A DNA stretch of 64,000 bases from Pollenia angustigena (lineage: Eukaryota; Arthropoda; Insecta; Diptera; Polleniidae), in contig OV884059.1 of the NCBI GenBank assembly GCA_930367215.1, positions 155,432,511 to 155,496,510 of the forward strand. The letters are read 5' to 3'. Shown here in pieces: positions 55,801 through 64,000 of this stretch (position 1 is its first letter; each line of letters begins with the position of its first letter). The translations under genes and the position numbers were made by a program. Under the pieces are notes generated by a model, which made no database searches, had not been told where the DNA came from, and saw only the letters and a program-made list of their open reading frames with translations.

Positions 55801-55939
55801 AACAAATCAAATTGCTTTGCGTAATGAATTACAATGTAAACCTTTCAAGTGGTATTTGGAAGCAATCGCTCCTGATATTTTAAAAATGTTTCCCCCAATT
55901 TTGCCACCCGATTTTGCATCTGGTGTCATACAAAGTTAA
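52397..55939 (+). CDS. Polypeptide N-acetylgalactosaminyltransferase, copy 3 (ends before the lectin domain)
   Basis: Exons 52397-52842, 54877-55648 and 55703-55939. If translated to the TAA at 55937-55939 the product has 484 residues: membrane anchor, stem, full catalytic domain with DSH and [17 protein letters not shown], and the linker, but no ricin-type lectin domain. GalNAc-T catalytic domains can work without the lectin, so a lectin-less enzyme is possible. Differences from copy 1 include TSIFPKG for NGGYQEG before SRGAF. All splice sites are intact. The alternative is a young pseudogene. Confidence 0.75.
52843..54876 (+). other. Intron 1 of copy 3
   Basis: 2034 bp from GTAAGT to TTTCAG. 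The middle is the foldback element 53151-54364. Flanking intron sequence (for example ACAATGTTATC after 54370 and AAGCAAACTATGCA near 54424) still aligns with copy 1 intron 1 at 5823-5890. Confidence 0.8.
53151..54364. mobile_element. Foldback element in copy 3 intron 1
   Basis: Long inverted arms of roughly 250-290 bp (53151-53402 and 54075-54364) beginning AAGGGTGTGAAGATAAAT and including AGGACAGACCTGAATGGGGT at 53359 and its complement near 54095. Flanked by AATTTT on both sides (53145-53150, 54365-54370). Copy 1 has the unoccupied sequence GTAGAATTTTACAATG at 5813-5828. The middle holds the 22-bp-arm repeat at 53429-53652. Confidence 0.8.
54877..55648 (+). CDS. GalNAc-T copy 3, exon 2 (catalytic domain)
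   Basis: 772 bp, open, closest in sequence to exon 2 of copy 2. Contains DSH and the Gal/GalNAc-T motif with intact Gly and Glu. Confidence 0.9.
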
Positions 55940-56359
55940 GCATTTCCTCATTACTGCATCGATTCTTTAAAAGCTGGTAGTAATGCTGCCATTGGTCTTC
56001 ATCAATGTGCCAGTAACAAAACCCATCCTCATCCAGCGCAATTTTGGAGCCTCAGCTATATTAGAGATATTCGTAAAAAGACAGAAGACATTTGTTTGGA
56101 TGTTTATGAAAGGCCCAATAATGCCTCTATATGGATGTTGTCTTGTCACAATTCTGGAGGTAATCAATTTTGGTCGTACGATCTCAATAACCAAATGATT
56201 GTTCATAGTGCAACAAAAACAGCTTGTATGGAGGCTTTTGTGGAAAATGGCAAATTGGCTGTGTATGCAAATCCTTGTGATAAAAAGAATCCCCGAATGA
56301 AATGGACTTTTGGCACTGCAAATGCCACAGCTTTGGATAACTTTTGGGAGGGAGTTTAG
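55703..56359 (+). pseudogene. GalNAc-T copy 3, exon 3 with in-frame TAA
   Basis: Begins [13 protein letters not shown] after a 54-bp intron. Codon 79 is TAA (55937-55939). After it the same frame stays open for 139 codons to TAG 56357-56359 with no frameshift, keeping ICLDVYERPNN, QFW twice and RMKWTFG of the lectin domain. The part after the TAA is either a very recent relic or translated only by readthrough. Confidence 0.85.
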
Positions 56360-56867
56360 AGAGAGGAGGATAACTAAATTAAAGTTGATTAAGTTGTTAC
56401 TTTAATTCTAATTATTTACAATTTTAATTAGCGCATACCTTAATTACTTTAAAGACGTGAACTTTGACATTCTTTTGCTGTATAATTAAATCATGAAACA
56501 AAGATATTTTTTATTTTATTTGCGCATGGGTATATTTGCTCGTTTAAAAAAGTATCTAATTAGTATTAATTTAATGTTTGTTTCATATTTAAGGCCAACC
56601 AAGGCTACTTAATTAGTCTTAAGCGCTCTTCTAATAGGGCTTTCACGGCTTTTCAAATATTTTGTAAAACAATAATTAGTATTGTGGTTAATTAATTGAA
56701 CTGTTTCATGGTTTTTAATTCAAATTTTAATATTTTAATCAGGCTAAAGTTCATTGAATTTAATTTTCATTAAATTATTTTTATGAAGAAAGGAAATTTA
56801 CAACATGAATTGAATTAAAATTTATGGATAATTTTACATTCTTGACGTAGCTGGAAAACAAACCCAG
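56360..56867. other. 3' flank of copy 3 with repeat R
   Basis: AATTAGCGCATACC (56425) matches the flank of copy 2. 56685-56835 is a repeat shared with 35575-35740 and, inverted, with 58787-58925, so an inverted pair brackets the element at 56868-58562. Confidence 0.55.
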
Positions 56868-57252
56868 GGGCTTATACTAAATTGCGATGCGAAAATCAAT
56901 GCGATGCGCAAATTAAATGCGATGCCAAAGTAAATTGGTATTCTGTTAGACTTTCGCAATCGCATTCGCAATTTATTTCAAATCGTGGCAACGCTGCTCA
57001 AATGTACGTAAAAATAAATAAATTGTTTGTGTTTGGCTGCGAAAATTGTTTTAATAATTTATTTAGGACATTCTGTAATAAAACAAAATAATAAAAATTG
57101 ATTTTGTGGCTCTGTGGTTCGACGACGAAGAAAATGAAAATGTTTTGTGTGTACTTTAAAATCGGCCCAAACCTATTAAAATTTAAGTTAAAGTCAAATA
57201 TTTTTGAACTGGTTTATATATTTCATACTTTTTCCATCCTGCAGCTTTTCTA

Positions 57253-58147
57253 CACAGAAAAAATTATTGCCGAATTATTTTCAAACAAACGCTTGTTTGA
57301 AAATTTTTTTAATTTCTACAAATTTTTTTACTGATTCAATTAATATTTTTGTTTGATTTTTATTTAACCAACAAAAATGTGGACAACTCTTAAAAAATAT
57401 AATAAGCGCGTTATTGGTGTCAAGTTTTCATAATTTTGTATGAAATATTTAACGCTTTTTAATGTTGTCGTCTTTTTGCATTTTTTTATTTGATCGTAAG
57501 CAACACTTATTTATGTGAAATATAAGAACAGCAACAAAAAACACACACAGTCTATTTTTGGAAGCTTTAAAAAAGTGCAACCATAAGAAAAACAATAGCA
57601 GAAACAACATTACAAGAAACAAAATCCCGTATTCAATTTTTTAAAACTGTTTGCTTAAATACATCAAATACAAAAATAGAATGATGACGAAAAAACATAT
57701 CGAGGCGGTCTGCTGCCGTTTATGGTTACATTTCTTCTTTAGCAATGGATAGGATATAGCAACGGTGAGTGATGAAGAAAACATTGTGTGTGTATAAATA
57801 AAAATAAGACTTAATTCAAAAATTATTCCAACAAAAAAAATATGTCTCAAAGCCAGACGGCGGCTCTGCTCTGCCTTCATCTTCTCATACAGTGCTTACT
57901 TGTGTGCGCGTCATTGCTTGTGCAAAAACTTTTTTTTTATTTTGAAATTTAGTAAATGAGTTTCAGTAAACTTTTTGTTCGATTCAGTTAAATTATTTGT
58001 TTGAAAAAATCTGTGTTTTTTTTTAATAAACAAAATGCAAATAAATCGTTTGAATATGCAAATTTGTTTATAAGACCAAATTCAGATAAAAAATTGTTTG
58101 ATTCTACAAATTTTTTGTTTGAATTGGAAAAATAATTTTTTTCTGTG
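57253..58147. mobile_element. 895-bp TA-flanked element nested in 56868-58562
   Basis: Ends CACAGAAAAAATTATT and AATAATTTTTTTCTGTG, flanked by TA (57251-57252, 58148-58149). TTTGTTTGAA motifs lie near both ends. No coding content recognised. Confidence 0.7.
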
Positions 58148-58149
58148 TA

Positions 58150-58322
58150 ATAGGTGGTCCATTGATATTGAGTTCTTCAGTTAACGTTTGCCACAAAGTA
58201 TTTGCCGACTGATGTGCATTTGGTGTTTTCAAATGGCCTCTTGCCAATTGGCTGTTCTTATTCATATATTCTATCATTACTTCAAATTTACGGGGTTTGG
58301 TGGTCTTATTGCTTGCTTCCCT
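58150..58322 (-). pseudogene. Fragment of a Myb/SANT-like (zeste-type) transposon protein
   Basis: Minus-strand open stretch after an acceptor-like TTTAATTCAG (58325-58334). The pattern of KFEVMIEYM, a Leu/Ala middle and W..L...LN..GPP fits the start of a zeste-like DNA-binding domain. It is cut off by the nested element. Confidence 0.4.
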
Positions 58323-59499
58323 GAATTAAATAATAAATATATGATGAATAAATAAATAAAGTATTATCTTTCACTAACATGTTTGTACTTTGCAAATGCT
58401 ATTTTGTTGTCGAATAAATTTTGAGAATTTGACATTTGTTTTCGCAATTGAAATGCGATTAAAAAAAAACTTTGCGAATATCGAAATACAGAATAGCAAT
58501 TGTTCGCATTTATACATTTTCGCACCACATTGATTTTCGCATCGCAATTTAGAATAAGCCTCCAGGTTTTCACGGACAGGTTGCCCTTACGTTTCGATTG
58601 TAACCACACAATCTCTTCACAGCTAAAATTCAAAAACATCAACCTTTAAACCAAATGATATTTTAACTTTGGTAGATTAAAACATGTTTTTGAATGATTA
58701 TTCATATTTTAATTGATTTACATGTTCTTTCTAACTTCTGCTCTTACGTACTTTTTGTCAAGAATTATTCTTGAAGTCCAAAGTACATTTATCTGTTTTT
58801 CATTTATCAAAAAATTTTAATTAATTTCATGTTGTAAAATTCCTTTCTTCATAAAAATAATTTAATGAAAATAAAATCCAATGAACTTTAGCCTGATTAA
58901 AATATCAAAATTTTAAAAAACAGTCTGTGACAGGGATGCAAAAGTTAGTACAATCGAGTTTAAAAAAGTACAATGGTACCCCAATGGTATATTTGTTACA
59001 ATTATCATTTTTATTATCAGTGAAGTGTATAACTTCACTAAAGGTAAAATAGTATATTTGTGCTATCTTGACAAAACATCTGAAGACAAATTTAAAAAGT
59101 TGAATAAAATGTTGTTAATCATACGAATTTTCATTAATAAACAAATTTTTGTTTATCTCTTAAAAATTTTGTATTATAAACGAAATTTTTCTTTATTTTG
59201 GTTTATTTTATTACACATTTGATAAAATGATTTTCGTCACGGAGTTTTTTTTCTAACTTTTGTGTAATCTTATCTTGACTTAAGGCTCAGTTAGCCGGGA
59301 GTAACAGTAACGTTGAAAGTCAGCTGATTCATTTTGTTGTATGTAAAGCAATTAGAACGATTACAGTTAGCAGTAAGATGAACATGAATTGGCGTTCAAA
59401 TGATTCATGTCATGTTGACGAAATGTTTTTTTTTTTTTTTTTGTATAGTCGTGCGTATGCATGTGTGCTTTTTTGACATTGAAAACAATAACAAAATTA

Positions 59500-60359
59500 A
59501 ACAAGTTAGAGTGCTATATTCGGCTGTGCCGAATCTTTGATACCATCCACTGACAGTTCGAATGTTTAAGGAGTAATATCTGTATGATGTTATTATTATC
59601 TTAAACTGTGACGATTTGTTATTAATTATGGTTTAAGGTGTACTTAGCTGTTTTCCGGTAGTAGGGTTTATATGGGGCCTAAGGTAAATTATGGACCGAT
59701 CGTCACGAAATTTCACAGCGTCATTTCTAGTCCTTTAAAACTGTGACGTACCAATTTCTGTTATGCTAGCGTTATTAATTATGGTTTTAGGTGTACTAAA
59801 CTGTTTTCCGGGAGTAGGGTTTCTATGGGGCCTAGGGTAAAGTATGTACCGATCTTCACGAAATTTCACAGTATCATTTAAAGTCCTATAAAACTGTGAC
59901 GAGCCAAAATTTGTTACGCTAGCGTTATGTTTTCCGGGAGCATTATTTATATGGGGCTTAGGGTAAATTATGGACGGATCTTCACAAAATTTAACAGCGT
60001 GATTTCCAGTCAAATAAAACAAATTTTTGCAAAAGCTTATCTCATTCGGTGCCTTATTCCAGCATTTATGTTATTTTTTGTAACAAAATTATCAATTTTT
60101 TTAGGTGGTGGTTCCACATTTTGATTCATAGCTCTGGTCCTACTGAACCGATTTTGCTGGATTTCAATCCCAAACTGCTTAGGATAACTACAAGAAATTT
60201 GGCACCAAGTTTGTTCATTTCTTTTGAGTTGTTCGAAAGTGAGCGTGTTTTCAACAGACGGACAGACGGACATGGCTAAATCGACTTAGAATACTCCAGG
60301 ACCCAGAATATATATACTTTATGGGGTCTGAGATGAATAATAAAAAAAGGAGGGTATAA
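59500..60359. repeat. Family F dispersed repeat, copy 3
   Basis: Same orientation as copy 1, AACAAGTTAGAGTGC...GGAGGGTATAA, with about three tandem units (one partly deleted near 59935). The right part lacks the TTTCACACGGAATGAC segment. Confidence 0.7.
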
Positions 60360-61560
60360 CAACGAATGAAAAAGCAAAACGTAAAGACAGTACATGCATC
60401 TTTGTACACTTTTCTTTTAAATTCGTCCCTCTCGCCTATAAAGTAATATTGTCAATAAGACATGAGCCGTATAAACACACACTTAGGATGTTTTGGCAAA
60501 ATGCCACAGATATATAAGTTTGTCATTTCGTTTGTAATTTCGAAAATATTAATCTTAGACCCTATGAAGTATTTACATTCGGGGTCCTAATGATAAGCGA
60601 AGTTGATTTAACGATGCCCGTCTGTCCGCATATCTGTCTGTCTGTCCGTGTGTATGTTGAAATGGGTTTTCCGAAGACCTCAGAACTGATGGGATTAGGT
60701 TGTTATATACTTATAACACATAAAGTCCGTTAAAGTTTTCTGTTGAAATTTAGCCAGGTTGGTCTAAAAATGACTCAGATATAGGCAGAAAAGCACGACC
60801 GCATGTAATTTTACTCATAAATCCCTTGTTGTGTTTTTTTTATTTCTTTTCTTTTGTATATCTGGAGAACGGCAAGAGCCAAAGTTTCCAAATATGATTC
60901 GTGCATCTTGGTAATCAATACACAACCTCCCTTAAAAATGGGCGGGATTAGAGAATTAGGTGTAGCACTTCGAATACAGACACATTATACATTTCTCTAT
61001 ATCTGGAAAACGGAAAGTCCAAGGTTTCCATATAAGGTACAAACATTTCGGTTATCAATACACAACATCCAACAAAATGTGGGCAGAATTGAAGCAGTGG
61101 GCGTGGCACAAAATAGTTTTGTTTATATATAACGTAAGGTAAGAGATATATTGACCAAATTTGAAGAACAAAGCTGGGTTATTAATACACAATCTCTCTT
61201 AAATATGGGCGGGATTAGACAAGTGGTCGTGGCACCTCCCATACAAAGGCATTATAGATTTCAGTATTTTTTGAGAATGGCAAGAGCCAAAGTTTCCAAA
61301 TAAGGAACAAGCATCTTGGTAATCAAAAAATACGACAATATGTGGGCGGAATTGAAGAAGTGGGCTTGGCACTTCTCTTAAAAGATTTTTTTATTATTGG
61401 AGGATGGCAAGTGCCGAAGTAGCATCTTGGTTGTCGTTACACAATATCTGACAAATTGTGGGCGAGATTGGAGAAGTTGACGCAGCACAAAATAGTAGAT
61501 TGATGTATATCCACAGAACGGAATTTATATAACTTTTTGTTATTTTCGCACCACGGTGAA
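60360..61560. repeat. Second tandem-repeat family related to F
   Basis: Begins with GACATGAGCC-type sequence and a GTCTGTCTGTCCGTGTG stretch (about 60635), then units of roughly 150-180 bp carrying ATATCTGGA(G/A)AACGG, CAATACACAAC and GTGGGC(G/A)G blocks (near 60860, 61005, 61180, 61320, 61430). No coding role seen. Confidence 0.55.
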
Positions 61561-61839
61561 GGGTACATAAATACTTGTTTTTTTTTTAATTTTAGTTGCC
61601 AACTCATATTTCATATCATTATAAATGAGTTTAAAAATAAAAGTATTGTATTTGTATTGTAAGTATGTAATAAAAGTATCCACAAACAATTGGTTTCAAT
61701 TCACAATTTAAAAAGATGTTCTACTGAATTGTTAAAAAAATAAAGATTTGTAAAAACTATTTAAGTAAAATTGGGGTCCGAAAAGTACAATTTTATTAAT
61801 ATGTTGGTAAAATTTCGAAATTCTCATTTTGCATCCCTG

Positions 61840-64000
61840 GGTTTTTATAGACATTTTTATGGATAGCAAGCACATTTAGACCTTTGTGAATATTATGCAC
61901 TTTAACAAACCAAAGGGCGGCGTTGAGAATTCAAAGAATTTAATTCTGATTCCTGGAGATTTTCTACATGTTGGACTCTAAAGTAGCGCCCCATAACTGA
62001 AAACCAGAGCACCAGATTAGATTTAGCTAGAATTGTATATCAAAAATTTTATATCTAAACTAATGGCGTTTTTTTCTAAAAAAAGTGTTGCATAAGTGTT
62101 ACATTGGCAACATTTTTAAATGCTCCACTATTTTTTAAGAAGTGTTTCATATTTAAAGTTTACAAAAGAACACCAATTTCGGCATTAAACCATAAAGTAC
62201 AATAAGTGCAAGGTAAATTTAATTACAGGTGGTGGCAAGACTACAACAATCCAAAGCCAACAGAAACAACAGATGTTTTTTGTATTGCATTGTTAGTGTT
62301 TACGGCTCGACATTTGCTACCACCTTGTACTGAATTCGCCTTGATCTAGTGCTGCACTCATGCCCCTTTAATTAAAATGAGTGTTGAACATATAGCATTT
62401 TTTTAGTTTTAAAGGGAACATCATCAGAAAAGAACGCTTTACACTTTTAAAATAACACATGTTTTTCAGAAAAGAACATAAAAAATGTAAAAGGCAGAAT
62501 AAATGCAGAATTTTACTCAGAAACGAAAACGCCATTAGTGTAGAATTTTTTCCAATACAACATAAAGATTTATCTTAGTTAATTTTGCTTTTATAAAGCA
62601 TTTAATTGTTAGCCGTCAATCATTATTTTTATTGAGACATTTAACATCTGAATGTTGTGGTATTGTTTGGTTAATGATGACAAGTGAAAGGTATGTATCT
62701 CTAAACAAGGGACTACGTTTTTGTTGGTTAACCTTTATGCTTCAAGCACTTAAAAATTACTTTTACTATAAAAGCATTTGACTTTTGAAAATAAGTTTGT
62801 GGCATTTTTGGCAGGATTAACAATATAAAGTTTCCTTATATTCTTATGTGTAATAAAAAAATGGAAAATAATTTTTATAATAAACATGATTATGGCATTT
62901 CTTAGATTCCCCATATGTTAAATTTTTTACAAAACAGTTAAAACGTTTCTTAAGATAAAACTAATCTCTTTTTAAGTGCAACTATTTGTAGTCAATATAT
63001 ATGTATATAATAGTTTATAAAAAAAGTTCAGTTAATCAATAAAACTATTCCTCCTAGCTTAAAATAACACTGAAAAAAATGCTTCATATATTTAATGAAT
63101 AATTTTCATAAAAACAATGTTCCTTAGGTAAATGAACATTTTCATTGTCTAAATGGAATTTCATAGTTATAATGAAGTATTTTCGTTAAAATCGCTTCAT
63201 TGGATTTTGTAATTATGTTAAAAATTTTCATTGGATATATGAAAACTTAAGTTTAGCCAAGTTAAACAAAAAATGTTTATTGGGAACATAAAAAAACAAT
63301 ATACAAACTAGAGGTCTGCAAGAATAAATAAAAACCAATTTCAACACACTCATTTGTTTTTTAACTACAATGTGTCGAGCATCCAATAATAAAGAAACAA
63401 ATGAAAGAATAACCAAAGACAAAACGAATTAAAACTCATTCAATTCAGTCAACTCAAGTCAAAGGAGTGAAATATTCATATATAATTTGAATGTAAAATT
63501 CTCTGTACCTACACATTACGTATGTATGTGTAAGCTTAACTCTTACCCGGTGGCGTTTTTGAGCGACATTGTCTTTATGACATTTTCATCGATGAATAAT
63601 CGCACCAGAGTCAGAAACAAGTTGCATTGCAATGTCACTGTTCCCTTAAAAGGAAAAACTTAGCGGCATTGTCTGTTATGAATAGATCACGAAGTGAGCG
63701 CTGCGGGACTTTGACTGCTACATGTCTCCTTCAATGAATACATCAGAAAATAACGGACCGTTTCTTTTTTCTGTTTGTTCTGTTCCATTTATTACTTGAG
63801 TTTATTCTGTGTTTTCCTTGTCACTCTTCCTGAAAAAATTCACTAATGCAAGTTGATGATATTGTCTGTTACGACTCACAAACAAATGGACGCCTACAAG
63901 ACAAAATCAACATTGGTCATCTGTGACAGTTTGGACAAATACTTTAAAAATTCATATATGACACCAAAGTAAAATCAACTCTTGTCATCGATGATTTAAT
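61840..64000. other. Right flank, no gene recognised
   Basis: AT-rich DNA. A short inverted pair AGGTGGTGGCAA / TTGCTACCACCTT lies at 62228-62328, and a truncated family G end (CACTGAAAAAAATGCTTC) at 63072-63300. No domain-bearing reading frame is visible. Confidence 0.5.

Larger units (their letters stand above)
56868..58562. mobile_element. DNA transposon relic, possibly PIF/Harbinger type
   Basis: Inverted ends of about 34 bp around GCTTATTCTAAATTGCGATG (left has one change, ATA for ATT). The TSD is unclear. The minus strand at 58150-58322 encodes a fragment with KFEVMIEYMNKNSQLARGHL and LWQTLTEELNINGPP, reminiscent of the Myb/SANT (zeste-like) accessory protein of Harbinger elements. It is interrupted by the element at 57253-58147. 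Confidence 0.55.
58931..61839. mobile_element. Possible hAT element with CAGGGATG ends
   Basis: Left end CAGGGATGCAAAA and right end TTTTGCATCCCTG form a perfect 13-bp inverted pair, with GTAC-rich subterminal sequence on both sides. The 8-bp flanks (GTCTGTGA and GGTTTTTA) do not match, so boundaries or integrity are uncertain. It contains family F copy 3 and the repeat at 60360-61560. Confidence 0.5.

Noticed and set aside
1..64000. CRISPR array or prokaryotic operon
   Set aside because: No evenly spaced short repeats with unique spacers. All tandem repeats are 42, 78 or about 150 bp, and the genes have spliceosomal introns.

Overview
This window is AT-rich nuclear DNA from an insect, most likely a brachyceran fly (calyptrate flies fit best). 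The evidence is the intron-bearing, Drosophila-like GalNAc-transferase genes, an insect errantivirus with env, mariner, hAT, Transib and LINE relics, and short introns of 54 bp. No bacterial-type gene, operon or CRISPR is present. The species assignment is inference.

Host genes: the only clear host gene family is a head-to-tail array of three polypeptide N-acetylgalactosaminyltransferase (GalNAc-T, pgant-type) copies, all on the + strand with the same three-exon plan (446 bp, 772 bp, about 0.66 kb; second intron 54 bp in every copy). Copy 1 (5038-10959) is intact, 630 codons. Copy 2 has exon 1 at 15045-15473 and exons 2-3 at 39248-40690; it is a pseudogene whose first intron has swollen to 23.8 kb. 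Copy 3 (52397-56359) is intact except for one in-frame TAA exactly at the catalytic/lectin boundary. Copy 2 carries a TAA at the same codon.

Mobile DNA: almost everything else is nested transposable elements. Ends and target-site duplications (TSDs) can be read directly for many. There are at least ten hAT-type elements with 8-bp TSDs (325-2728, 936-2313, 8023-8527, 12044-12586, 20584-21187, 22741-23799, 24728-25603, 26377-37486, 41816-42516, 43362-43859, 44216-46938, 47954-49406). A 1.9-kb Transib (RAG1-family) relic lies at 49651-51557 with a CACAGTG end and CGGCG TSD. A mariner relic is at 13895-14610, a LINE relic at 15880-17900, and several small inverted-repeat elements are scattered throughout. 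A foldback element sits in copy 3 intron 1, and its empty site is preserved in copy 1.

The youngest insertion is a complete 7936-bp errantivirus (27051-34986): 317-bp LTRs that I read as identical, TATA TSD, tRNA-Lys-type primer site, gag, pol reached through a T-TTT-TTT -1 slip site, and env whose leader appears to be supplied by splicing from a small upstream exon. It landed inside an older hAT element, itself inside intron 1 of GalNAc-T copy 2.
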